Assembly: GCA_900104375.1 (NCBI GenBank)
Contig: LT629302.1
Location: forward strand, 434,001-498,000
Reading direction: 5' to 3'
Source: Flavobacteriaceae bacterium MAR_2010_188
GTDB taxonomy: Bacteria > Bacteroidota > Bacteroidia > Flavobacteriales > Flavobacteriaceae
Length of the DNA stretch: 64,000 nucleotides
Shown here: positions 26,953-36,150 of the stretch, one piece after another
How positions within the stretch are numbered: position 1 is the first letter of the stretch
Layout: each line of letters begins with the position of its first letter
The notes under the pieces: generated by a model
The model's database searches: none
Told to the model about the DNA's origin: nothing
Seen by the model: only the letters and a program-made list of their open reading frames with translations
Translations under genes and position numbers: made by a program

Positions 26953-27100
26953 ATTTCTAGCGTATCAAATGTTGTATTGAAATCAATTTTTAATGCACAT
27001 CCATGTTTATCTTGAGAACTTGGCGATGCATGCTTTCAATTTACTGTCGTAATATACAGTTAAAGGGATGCCTAAAAGAAAAGCGGTTTTTTAGATCAAC

Positions 27101-27736
27101 CTACTTCTTCTTTTGATTTAAGGTTTCTACAAATTTCTTTAAATCCACAATTTCATAGAACAACTCTCCATCTACACTAACCACCGGCATCGAGATACTT
27201 TTTACACTTGGAAAATCCGTTCTTAAAAGTTTCCACATCTGTCCATTAACTTCTGGTTTTTCCTTTACGTTCAACTGCTTAAACTCTAATGACTTATCTT
27301 TTAGAAGAGTAGACAATTCAGTGCATCGAGAACATTCAGGTTTAACAAAAACAACAATACCCTTATCGCTAGCGCCAATTTGAGATAGGAGGTCGGCTTT
27401 TATTTTTTTGTTATAGGTTTTAGCTTCAGCTTCATTAGGATGAGGCTTGTGGCTAAACTTCATCTTTACATCGTTGCGTTCATTCGGAACCTTGGTTAAG
27501 TCAACTATTTTTATTGTAGACTTCGCAGGAATCAAAATTGTAATTGGTTTTGTATAACCGCTGAGATTGTACACATCTAAAGTCAGGGTTATTTCTTGCT
27601 GAATATCAGTGTTGTTGATGCCTTTGACGGTAAAGCCTGCATCGGTTCTTTCACTAACAACATCAACTTTATCGTTTTGAGAATTGGCAGTAACGCACAA
27701 TAAAAGTGCGAATAGGGAGAGAAAAAATGACTTCAT
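27101..27736 (-). CDS. Secreted glutaredoxin-like protein
   Basis: 211 residues. Signal peptide (FFLSLFALLLCVTANSQ), then a beta-rich region (25-115) and a glutaredoxin/thioredoxin fold (about 125-205) with VFVKPECSRCTEL (C135, C138), the SMPVVSVDGELF cis-Pro loop and a C-terminal helix. It is probably a periplasmic thiol-disulfide protein, unusual in using a glutaredoxin-type domain. No GSH pathway is visible nearby. It is a single gene between the acylase and the second M20 amidohydrolase. Confidence 0.8.
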   Translation of the reverse strand: MKSFFLSLFALLLCVTANSQNDKVDVVSERTDAGFTVKGINNTDIQQEITLTLDVYNLSGYTKPITILIPAKSTIKIVDLTKVPNERNDVKMKFSHKPHPNEAEAKTYNKKIKADLLSQIGASDKGIVVFVKPECSRCTELSTLLKDKSLEFKQLNVKEKPEVNGQMWKLLRTDFPSVKSISMPVVSVDGELFYEIVDLKKFVETLNQKKK

Positions 27737-27871
27737 AATTTCAGATTTGGTTAAATATTTAATTTTTTAAAAGAGTAGTTTGGGGAAATAGGAGCTCAAT
27801 ATAGGTATTTTTTTAATCTTGAATGTTTTACCTAATTAACTCCCGTCAAAAATGGAGTTTACTTGTCCCTT

Positions 27872-29152
27872 TTAACTTCCCAAATAATCTAAGCTAAGTT
27901 GAATAAAGGCTTTAACCCCAAGCAGCATTCCGCTTTCATCGATAAAAAAATCAGGAGTATGGTGCGGCGCTGAATCTTCAACGCTGACGTTTTCCGGTTT
28001 TCCTCCAAGAAAGAAAAAGAATCCGGGTACTTCCTTTTGAAAAAACGAAAAGTCCTCTGCTCCGGTAATAGCCTTTATACCAACAACTTTTTCTTTTCCG
28101 GCAGCTTTTTCTAGAGACGGCAACATCTGCCTAGTTAGCTCCGGGTCGTTATAAGTAATGGGATAGCCCTTATCTATAATTATGGTTGCTTCTGCTCTAT
28201 AAACTTTCGCAATAGCAGGGACCATTTCTTCCATTCTTTTATTGATCTGTTCTTGCATACCATAATCCAAGGTTCTGAGAGTTCCGATAATTTCAGCTGT
28301 TTCAGGAATGATATTACTCCTCACGCCGCTCGTAATTTTTCCGATTGATAATACCACTGCTTCCGTAGTTAATGGCATTTCGCGACTTACAAGAGTTTGG
28401 AGGCCATCGATGATTTTTACGCTAGCCATAATAGGATCTACACTGGTCCAAGGAGTTGAACCGTGACTTTGTTTCCCTCTGACGTTAATGGTAAAACTCT
28501 GGGCGGCGGCCATCATCCCGCCCGATTTATAGGCTAATGTATTTATAGGTTGTTGTGCCGCAATATGTAGCCCGAAAACGACATCGACATCTGGATTTTT
28601 AAGAACGCCTTCTTTTACCATAAGTTCGGCTCCGCCTTCCTCTCCTGTCGGTGCACCTTCCTCTGCTGGCTGAAAAAGAAATTTTATAGTACCGTTGATT
28701 TTAGCCTTATGCTTTGAGAGAATTTCTGCCACGCCCATTAATATCGCCGTATGAGTGTCATGACCACAGGCATGCATGACCCCCGTTTCTACACCGTCGA
28801 ATTCTGTAATGACCGTAGATTTAAAAGGCAAATCTACTCTCTCGGTCACGGGTAGGGCATCGATATCGGCTCTGAGCGCAATTACTTTTCCTGGATTATT
28901 TCCTTTTAAAATGCCTACCACACCGGTATGAGCCACGCCAGTTTGCACCTCCAATCCCAAAGATTTGAGATGGGCGGCAATTTTATCAGCCGTTTTAAAC
29001 TCTCTGTTAGAAAGTTCTGGATGTTCATGAAAATCACGTCTCCATTCAATCACTTTGGATTCAATATCGGAAATATCTTTATCGAGTCCGTGTTGGGAAA
29101 ATGATATAGTTGCGCACAATAAGCAACAAGCTACTAGGGTAAAAATCTTCAT
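27872..29152 (-). CDS. Exported M20 family amidohydrolase (paralogue 2)
   Basis: 426 residues. Signal peptide (MKIFTLVACCLLCATISFSQ) and the same M20D motifs as the gene at 21585: ALRADIDALPVTERVDLPF, HACGHDTHTAIL, PAEEGAPTGEEGG, FGLHI, GKQSHGSTPWTSVDPI and HHTPDF. The two are similar along the whole length, so they arose by duplication. Differences cluster in the signal peptide and in the FGLHI-GGMMAA loop. It starts 5 bp after the DsrE-like gene stop and is probably in its operon. Confidence 0.9.
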   Translation of the reverse strand: MKIFTLVACCLLCATISFSQHGLDKDISDIESKVIEWRRDFHEHPELSNREFKTADKIAAHLKSLGLEVQTGVAHTGVVGILKGNNPGKVIALRADIDALPVTERVDLPFKSTVITEFDGVETGVMHACGHDTHTAILMGVAEILSKHKAKINGTIKFLFQPAEEGAPTGEEGGAELMVKEGVLKNPDVDVVFGLHIAAQQPINTLAYKSGGMMAAAQSFTINVRGKQSHGSTPWTSVDPIMASVKIIDGLQTLVSREMPLTTEAVVLSIGKITSGVRSNIIPETAEIIGTLRTLDYGMQEQINKRMEEMVPAIAKVYRAEATIIIDKGYPITYNDPELTRQMLPSLEKAAGKEKVVGIKAITGAEDFSFFQKEVPGFFFFLGGKPENVSVEDSAPHHTPDFFIDESGMLLGVKAFIQLSLDYLGS

Positions 29153-29157
29153 ATTGA

Positions 29158-29700
29158 TTATAATTTTAAAATTGTGTAACCTTTTTTATCATATTGAATT
29201 AAAGTGGTCATTGCTGAGAGCGCCATTTTCACATTTTCATTTAATTCATCTTTATCAATTTCGCGAAAGCCAGCTGTCTGTCCACATAAAATAATGTCGA
29301 CTCCAGCATCCGATAGGGCTTTGATTAATTTTGTGTTAGGATTTGGCATTCCAAACTTTGCTTGATAGAATTCATCTTTCAAAATATCCTGCCATGCACC
29401 TCCATGTATCACCATCGCAACATTAAGCTGCTCTTTTTTGAAGCCGGCCGCGGCGTGCATATTTAGAAAACGTGCTGCTGTTTCGATGAGTTTGTTCATC
29501 ACATTTCGGTCGTCGGCAGAGCTAGAAATATCGAAAATGACCGACATATTTTGAGTGGTATCGACTGCGACATCTTTATCTTCAACATTAAAGGTTTTTC
29601 CGAATTCAGGAATTATGATACCATCGGTTCTTGTATCTTGTGAATAGGACATAGAAGTGCTTATTAATAATATAAAAATTAGGGAACTAAGTGTTTTCAT
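29158..29700 (-). CDS. Exported DsrE family protein
   Basis: 180 residues from an ATG that opens a signal peptide (MKTLSSLIFILLISTSMSYSQ); an ATG 42 bp upstream is less likely. The mature part has the DsrE/DsrF-like fold: VIFDISSSADDRNVMNKLIETAARFLNMH, VAMVIHGGAW, LSDAGVDIILCGQTAG. The single Cys in ILCGQ matches the conserved cysteine of the family. DsrE proteins take part in sulfur relay; the exported versions in Bacteroidota have no assigned role. It is the first gene of a pair with the M20 amidohydrolase. Confidence 0.85.
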   Translation of the reverse strand: MKTLSSLIFILLISTSMSYSQDTRTDGIIIPEFGKTFNVEDKDVAVDTTQNMSVIFDISSSADDRNVMNKLIETAARFLNMHAAAGFKKEQLNVAMVIHGGAWQDILKDEFYQAKFGMPNPNTKLIKALSDAGVDIILCGQTAGFREIDKDELNENVKMALSAMTTLIQYDKKGYTILKL

Positions 29701-29842
29701 TTGAAGAATTGTTGTGATTTTAAAGATATTCAAATTAATCAACTTGCATCCTCAGAACTTTCAACTGTTTATAAATTTTGACGAGTTCGTTTAATATTCC
29801 GCCCCACAATGGCTAAATTCGGAACTTAAAAAACTTATTGAA

Positions 29843-32152
29843 TTGGAGAAATATCTAAGTCAGTTGAATGAAGCTCAATTGGCTCCTACACTACAGAAAG
29901 ATGGCCCTATGATTGTAATCGCCGGCGCCGGTTCTGGAAAAACCCGTGTGCTTACTTTTCGAATTGCCTATCTAATGAGCCAAGGAGTCGATTCCTTTAA
30001 TATCCTTGCGCTAACATTTACTAACAAAGCGGCCCGAGAAATGAAATCTCGAATCGCGAGTATCGTTGGTGATACTGAAGCAAAAAACCTGTGGATGGGA
30101 ACTTTTCACTCGGTTTTTGCTAGAATTTTAAGGGTTGAAGCCGATAAATTGGGCTATCCGAGCAATTTTACCATTTACGATACCCAAGATTCCCAAAAGT
30201 TGATTTCTGCTATTATCAAAGAAATGGGATTGGATAAGGATGTTTATAAATACAAGCAGATTTATTCTAGGATTTCTTCCTATAAAAATAGTTTGATAAC
30301 GGTAAAGGCCTATTTTCAAAATCCAGAACTGATTGAAGCGGATGCTATGGCAAAACGCCCTAGAATGGGCGATATCTACAAGGAATATGTGAACCGTTGT
30401 TTTAAGGCGGGCGCGATGGATTTTGATGACCTTCTTTTAAAGACAAACGAACTTTTAACGCGTTTCCCAGAGGTGCTTGCGAAATATCAGAATAAGTTTA
30501 GATATATTCTGGTAGACGAGTATCAAGATACCAATCACTCTCAATATTTAATTGTTAGGGCGCTTTCAGACAGATTCCAGAACATTTGTGTAGTTGGGGA
30601 CGATGCACAAAGCATTTATGCTTTTCGTGGAGCCAATATCAACAACATTCTCAACTTCCAGAGAGATTATGACGAGGTTAATGTTTATAGGCTAGAACAG
30701 AACTATCGTTCTACCAAAAACATAGTAAATGCTGCGAATTCAATTATAGATAAAAACCAGACCAAACTAGATAAAATCGTTTGGACCGCAAATGATGAAG
30801 GCGGTAAAATTAAGATTCACCGCTCTATGAGTGATGGGGATGAAGGTCGTTTTGTCGCCAGCACCATTTTTGAACATAGAATGCAAGAGCAGCTCAGCGA
30901 AAGTGATTTCGCGGTCTTATATAGAACCAATGCTCAATCTCGTGCGATTGAAGATGCTCTGCGCAAGAGGAATATACCATATAGGATTTACGGTGGCTTG
31001 TCATTTTATCAACGAAAAGAGATTAAGGACGTCCTTTCTTATTTGCGATTGGTGATTAATCCAGCCGATGAAGAAGCTCTAAAACGGGTCATCAATTATC
31101 CAGGAAGAGGCATTGGTCAAACTACCATCGACAAACTCATCGTTGCTGCAAATGGTTATAACCGAACGATTTTTGAAGTACTTCAAAATCTCGATAAAGT
31201 TGATATCGGAATCAATTCTGGCACCAGAAACAAGTTGAAAAACTTTGTTACCATGATTGAAAGTTTTCAGGTGATGAACCAGACTGCCAACGCTTTCGAT
31301 TTGGCAGAACATGTGAGCAAGGCGAGTGGGATTATTAAAGAAATGAACAAGGATGCCACGCCTGAAGGAATTTCTAGATTAGAAAATATTGAAGAACTCT
31401 TAAATGGTATCAAGGATTTCGTTGAGGGACAAAAGGAGTTGGCAGATGCAACCGGAAGCCTTGCCGAATTTTTGGAAGATGTTGCACTTGCGACAGATTT
31501 AGATAATGATAAAGGAACTGATGATAGAGTTGCGTTAATGACCATACATTTAGCCAAAGGACTAGAATTTCCTTATGTCTTTATAGTTGGTTTGGAAGAA
31601 GATTTATTTCCATCGGCAATGAGCATGAGTACCAGAAGTGAATTGGAGGAGGAGAGAAGGTTATTTTACGTTGCGCTTACCCGAGCCGAAAAGCAAGCAT
31701 ATCTAACCTACACACTTTCTAGATACCGCTGGGGTAAACTGATAGATGCAGAGCCGAGCCGATTTTTAGAGGAAATTGATGAACGTTATGTCGAAAATAT
31801 TACGCCTATTGAAGACCGACGTTTTAACCCGATGTTGAGTGCGGACATATTTGGTGATGTAGAGCCAAACGTTATTCGTTATAAAAAGCCGGTTAGTAGG
31901 AAAAAGGAAAATACTCCACCTAAATTCATTCCACCAAAATCATTAAAACCGATTAGTACCGCAAACTCAAAAGCCAACTTGTTCGATGGAGAGTTGGTTG
32001 TTGGAAATATAGTAGAACACCAAAGATTCGGAAAGGGTGAAGTCTTAAAGATTGAAGGTGTGGGTGGCGATAAAAAAGCGGAAATAAACTTTGAAAATGG
32101 GGGCGTGAAAAAGTTATTGCTCCGATTTGCAAAGCTGGCCGTATTAGGGTAA
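29843..32152 (+). CDS. UvrD/Rep/PcrA-type DNA helicase
   Basis: 769-residue SF1A helicase. Walker A GAGSGKT (28-34), ALTFTNKAAREM, DEYQDTN (motif II), VVGDDAQSIYAFRGA (motif III), LEQNYRST (motif IV), TIHLAKGLEF (motif V) and VALTRAE (motif VI). The C-terminus (about 710-769) has VGNIVEHQRFGKGEVLKIEG, the Tudor-like domain seen in UvrD/PcrA. It acts in repair and fork processing. It is followed 10 bp later by the YrdC/Sua5 gene. Confidence 0.95.
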   Translation: MEKYLSQLNEAQLAPTLQKDGPMIVIAGAGSGKTRVLTFRIAYLMSQGVDSFNILALTFTNKAAREMKSRIASIVGDTEAKNLWMGTFHSVFARILRVEADKLGYPSNFTIYDTQDSQKLISAIIKEMGLDKDVYKYKQIYSRISSYKNSLITVKAYFQNPELIEADAMAKRPRMGDIYKEYVNRCFKAGAMDFDDLLLKTNELLTRFPEVLAKYQNKFRYILVDEYQDTNHSQYLIVRALSDRFQNICVVGDDAQSIYAFRGANINNILNFQRDYDEVNVYRLEQNYRSTKNIVNAANSIIDKNQTKLDKIVWTANDEGGKIKIHRSMSDGDEGRFVASTIFEHRMQEQLSESDFAVLYRTNAQSRAIEDALRKRNIPYRIYGGLSFYQRKEIKDVLSYLRLVINPADEEALKRVINYPGRGIGQTTIDKLIVAANGYNRTIFEVLQNLDKVDIGINSGTRNKLKNFVTMIESFQVMNQTANAFDLAEHVSKASGIIKEMNKDATPEGISRLENIEELLNGIKDFVEGQKELADATGSLAEFLEDVALATDLDNDKGTDDRVALMTIHLAKGLEFPYVFIVGLEEDLFPSAMSMSTRSELEEERRLFYVALTRAEKQAYLTYTLSRYRWGKLIDAEPSRFLEEIDERYVENITPIEDRRFNPMLSADIFGDVEPNVIRYKKPVSRKKENTPPKFIPPKSLKPISTANSKANLFDGELVVGNIVEHQRFGKGEVLKIEGVGGDKKAEINFENGGVKKLLLRFAKLAVLG

Positions 32153-32161
32153 TTTTAGGTT

Positions 32162-32782
32162 ATGGCAGAATTTATAAGGATTTACGAAGAAAATCCAAAT
32201 GCTAAAGCTATCAAAAAGGTAGTTTCAGTTTTAAAAGATGGTGGATTGATTATTTACCCGACCGATACCGTTTACGGATTGGGCTGTGATATCACCAATA
32301 CCAAAGCCTTAGAGCGGGTAGCCCTGATAAAAGGAGTAAAGCTAGATAAAGCCAATTTTTCATTTATTTGCCACGACCTTAGTAATCTTAGCGATTACGT
32401 AAAACAAATTGATACGACCACTTTTAAAATCTTAAAAAGAGCGCTTCCAGGTCCTTATACCTTTATTTTACCCGGAAGCAATACCTTGCCTCCAGCCTTC
32501 AAAAAGAAGAAAACGGTCGGAATCCGGATACCGAAAAATAATATCGCCTTAGAAATCGTAAAGGCATTGGGTAACCCGATTATTTCAACTTCTATCTACG
32601 ACGAAGATGCTGTAATTGAATACACAACCGATCCAGAATTGATTCTAGAAAAATGGGATAATTTAGTCGATTTGGTCATTGACGGTGGTTACGGGGAGAA
32701 TATTGCTTCTACCGTAATCGATTTATCCGAGGATGTTCCGACAGTTATTAGGGAAGGCAAGGGGAGTTTAGAAATCCTATAA
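32162..32782 (+). CDS. L-threonylcarbamoyladenylate synthase (YrdC/Sua5 family)
   Basis: 206 residues, single YrdC domain, without the extra C-terminal Sua5 domain. Motifs: GGLIIYPTDTVYGLGCDITN (26-45), KTVGIRIPKNNIALEI and NPIISTSIY. It activates Thr with bicarbonate and ATP for the t6A37 modification of ANN-decoding tRNAs. YciO-like paralogues have the same domain, so assignment to TsaC is probable rather than certain. It is convergent with the S41 gene, with a 4-bp gap. Confidence 0.88.
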   Translation: MAEFIRIYEENPNAKAIKKVVSVLKDGGLIIYPTDTVYGLGCDITNTKALERVALIKGVKLDKANFSFICHDLSNLSDYVKQIDTTTFKILKRALPGPYTFILPGSNTLPPAFKKKKTVGIRIPKNNIALEIVKALGNPIISTSIYDEDAVIEYTTDPELILEKWDNLVDLVIDGGYGENIASTVIDLSEDVPTVIREGKGSLEIL

Positions 32783-32786
32783 AATT

Positions 32787-35700
32787 TCAATTACCAGAAT
32801 TAATTTGATTTAATAGAATCTCCACAGCTTTTATAAGTTGGCTATCCTTATTTTGAAGAGATTCACCCAATGGTCTACTGACTTCATAGTCTACCGGTCT
32901 TGGGTTTAATTCCATGTCCTCACCGGTGCTATCTAGAACTCCTAATCGTGGTAAACGTAGAGTGGAACCGTCGTAAAGTTTAGAATTCCAGGTGAAGATA
33001 ATCCATCCTGCAGTGGGTTCTCCAACAACTTTTCCTAATTTTAAAGAGCGATAACCTTCAGTTAAATCCTCTGCATCTGAGAGTGAGTGTTGATTTGTAA
33101 CCAGCACACTTGGCCTTTCTAATGAACGTTGTCCTAAAGCACTTCTGGCTGGATAGTTTCCAAAACCTCGCTCCTGAAATGTTAAATACCCTTTTCGAGA
33201 TAGAATATCAATTATATATGGATTAACAAATCCTCCGTTGTTATTCCTAATATCAATCACGACTCCTTCTTTTCCTTGATTTTCGGCATCTAAATCAATT
33301 GAAAGCTGCTCTAAAGATCCATAGGACATATCTGGTATATGAACATATCCTAACCGATTTTTGCTTATTTCAGTGACGTATTCCCGATTTCCCTCTACCC
33401 ATTGTCGATAGAGCAAGCTCTTTTCATTCCAAGTAGAGATGGGCTTTAAAACCACATCTTCAGTATTAGATGATTTACCGTTATTAGAAATCTTTAGGGT
33501 TACCCTCTTATCCGTTTTATCTAGAAGCAGTTGATTGATATTGGTTGACTTATCGATTGCAACTCCATCAATTGACATGATGTAATCTCCGACTTTAATA
33601 GTGTCACTTATAAAAGCTGGTCCCAACTCGATAATCTTTTCAATCTTAAGTTTGCCACTTTTTTCATATTCGTCTCTATTGTATCTCAGCCCCAGTTTGC
33701 CCACGTTCTGTGCCGGAAAATCATCAGAATTATCGTATATCCCTAAATGAGAAGCATTTAATTCACCTATCATCATAGATAATAATGTATAGACTTCATC
33801 CTTGTTTTTAGATGTTTCGATCAGTGGCTTATATTTATCGTAAACTTTAGCCCAATCAACCCCATGGAATTTATCATCATAAAAATGGTCATTCAGATAA
33901 CGCCAAGATTGTCCAAAAAGTTCCATTTTATCCTTTTCAAAATCTGTGTTGATAGAGTAATTAAGAGGAATACTTTTTTGCTCGCCTTTCGCTAAATTTA
34001 TTTTCTTCAAACTTCCATTTTCTAAAAAATAGATATCATTTCCATCTGGTGAAAATTGAAGGTCGTATTTATGGGTTGGACTAGATGTAAGTTGTTTTAG
34101 AGATTTTTCCTTGGAGAATTCATCGATTGAAATAGAATAAATATTGATTTCGTTCCTTTCGCCCGCTTGAAGAATAAGTGTTTTTCCGTCAGGACTTATT
34201 ATCTGACTGCCGGCATCAATCGGCAAACTTAAAATACTGAGTCTTTTACTGATTTCATCAAATCTGATTTCAGTCTCCTTTGCTTCTATACTTTTTTTAC
34301 TCTCCTTTTTTGCTTTATCCTGAATTTGTTCCGCGATATCAATTAATGTGCTATCAACAGTCTTTTGACTATTTTCTTTATCAGGCGTAGGAATGTTGTT
34401 TGGATCATCAATAACAAAGAAATCTCTAAATGTATCTTCTCTAAATTTTGGAGGTTGAAGTTTTAATTCGATTCTTGCAATTTTTCCATCTTCGGTCCTT
34501 TGTGATGTATTAAATAGAATAAATGTACCATCTGGACTCCAATTTATTGTACTGCTAAATGAATTTGCTAAAAAACTTATCGGTCGGCTATTCCCGGTTT
34601 TTACATCAACTACATAAACATTTGTATAGGACCGACTTTCAGGATTTTTAGAAAGATAGGCTATATAATCCCCGTTGGGTGACCAAGTAAATAGTGTTTT
34701 GTCTAGGAGTGGAGCGGCATCTGTATAAATATCACAGATCTTTTTTTCGTTCTTTTTTTCAACATCATAAAGTAAGAGTTGGCGTGCGTCACGCACAAAA
34801 GCAAAGTTTTTTCCATCGGGTGAAAAGATAGGTAGCGCATCATTTCCTTTGGTAGTAAGTTGTGATTCTTTTTCGTTCTTAAAATCGTAAGAATATAGCA
34901 TCATTTTACCATCTCGTTCTGAAGAATACACCACAGATTCGCTATTTCCGTTCCAAGAAGCAAAAGATTCAGGAGAAGAGGTGTGGGTAATTTGGTAGGA
35001 GTTTGCAGATTCTTCCGAAGATGTCGCAAAGACTTCACCTCTAGAAACAAAAACAATTTTTTTTCCGTCTGGTGATAGGTCGTATTCACTAATAGAATTA
35101 TTATCAGAATATGTTTTTGAAAGTTGAAGGGCTGAATTGCCTCGAAGGGCTATATCCAATTTTTCTGACTTATTACTATCAGTATGGAATTTCCAAATGC
35201 TAAAATCTCTTTGAAAAACGATAAACTTGCCATCGGTAGAAATATTTGCCCAAAGTACTCGTCCGTCTTTAAAATTGGTCAAATTCTTGGTCGTATCTGA
35301 ACCATCTTTCATCCATATGTTCTCAGATCCGTCTTTATCCGAAACGAAATATAACTTACCATTATCTCCCCACATTGGCCATTTTTGTTTGGCATCTCGA
35401 TCTATTATTTTTTGATAATCGGGCTTAGAAGAATTGGTTCTCGTCCAGATTTCGGTTTGGTCGATATGGCTACTTCCATTTCGCCACCATTGTCTATTTG
35501 ACATTCCTCTGGAAGTTATTGCAACAGTTTTTCCGTCTGGACTTGGCGCAGCCCCAAATTCATTGGTATAAAGGTCATTGCTGAATGGCATAGGCGTACC
35601 ACCATCAACAGAAACCCTAAATATATCGCTCATACTACTTATATCCTGACTTATGGAAGAAAAGTAAATGTATTTGCCGTCTCTTGAAAACGATTCAATT

Positions 35701-36038
35701 GATTCTGGTACATCATCATAAGTTAAGCGCTTAAGATTGTTACTTTTTAAATTGAATAGGTATATATCACCCCCACCTGTCCTATCGGATGTAAATGCGA
35801 TATTTTCACCATCAGGCGAAAAAATTGGATTAGATTCAGGAGCAGGATGACTAATTAGCAAATGAGCCGTGCCTGCTGATGAAGAAACGCTCCAAATATC
35901 ACCCGCAGAAACAAAGACAATTTCTTTGCCATCTGGCGAAATTGACGGTTGGGTTAGGAAGAAGGGAGTATTCTGAGCATTTAAATTGCAGATAATTACA
36001 AAGACAGAAAGCGCGGTGGTGAGTTTTGAATATGACAT
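32787..36038 (-). CDS. Tricorn-like S41 family peptidase
   Basis: 1083 residues. Signal peptide (ALSVFVIICNLNAQN), then a beta-propeller region (about 25-650) of PD40/WD40-like blades with repeated SPDGKEIVFVS-type motifs, then a tricorn-type middle domain, a PDZ domain (about 780-870; GDYIMSIDGVAIDKS) and the S41 tail-specific protease domain (880-1075; VVIDIRNNNGGF, VLVTNQHSLSDAEDLTEGY with the probable nucleophile Ser, RLGVLDSTG). It is a periplasmic or surface protease that probably degrades peptides released by others. An IS3 element begins 77 bp upstream of its ATG, so its original promoter may have been cut off. Confidence 0.92.
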   Translation of the reverse strand: MSYSKLTTALSVFVIICNLNAQNTPFFLTQPSISPDGKEIVFVSAGDIWSVSSSAGTAHLLISHPAPESNPIFSPDGENIAFTSDRTGGGDIYLFNLKSNNLKRLTYDDVPESIESFSRDGKYIYFSSISQDISSMSDIFRVSVDGGTPMPFSNDLYTNEFGAAPSPDGKTVAITSRGMSNRQWWRNGSSHIDQTEIWTRTNSSKPDYQKIIDRDAKQKWPMWGDNGKLYFVSDKDGSENIWMKDGSDTTKNLTNFKDGRVLWANISTDGKFIVFQRDFSIWKFHTDSNKSEKLDIALRGNSALQLSKTYSDNNSISEYDLSPDGKKIVFVSRGEVFATSSEESANSYQITHTSSPESFASWNGNSESVVYSSERDGKMMLYSYDFKNEKESQLTTKGNDALPIFSPDGKNFAFVRDARQLLLYDVEKKNEKKICDIYTDAAPLLDKTLFTWSPNGDYIAYLSKNPESRSYTNVYVVDVKTGNSRPISFLANSFSSTINWSPDGTFILFNTSQRTEDGKIARIELKLQPPKFREDTFRDFFVIDDPNNIPTPDKENSQKTVDSTLIDIAEQIQDKAKKESKKSIEAKETEIRFDEISKRLSILSLPIDAGSQIISPDGKTLILQAGERNEINIYSISIDEFSKEKSLKQLTSSPTHKYDLQFSPDGNDIYFLENGSLKKINLAKGEQKSIPLNYSINTDFEKDKMELFGQSWRYLNDHFYDDKFHGVDWAKVYDKYKPLIETSKNKDEVYTLLSMMIGELNASHLGIYDNSDDFPAQNVGKLGLRYNRDEYEKSGKLKIEKIIELGPAFISDTIKVGDYIMSIDGVAIDKSTNINQLLLDKTDKRVTLKISNNGKSSNTEDVVLKPISTWNEKSLLYRQWVEGNREYVTEISKNRLGYVHIPDMSYGSLEQLSIDLDAENQGKEGVVIDIRNNNGGFVNPYIIDILSRKGYLTFQERGFGNYPARSALGQRSLERPSVLVTNQHSLSDAEDLTEGYRSLKLGKVVGEPTAGWIIFTWNSKLYDGSTLRLPRLGVLDSTGEDMELNPRPVDYEVSRPLGESLQNKDSQLIKAVEILLNQINSGN

Positions 36039-36150
36039 TACTTAAAATATATAAAAGACTTGCTTGGTTCTACAATTTAGTTATAAAATCCAAAATCGCA
36101 TAAATTCCTGATTATGAGTCGTCCTGAAATAGGTTGACAGTTTTTAATTA

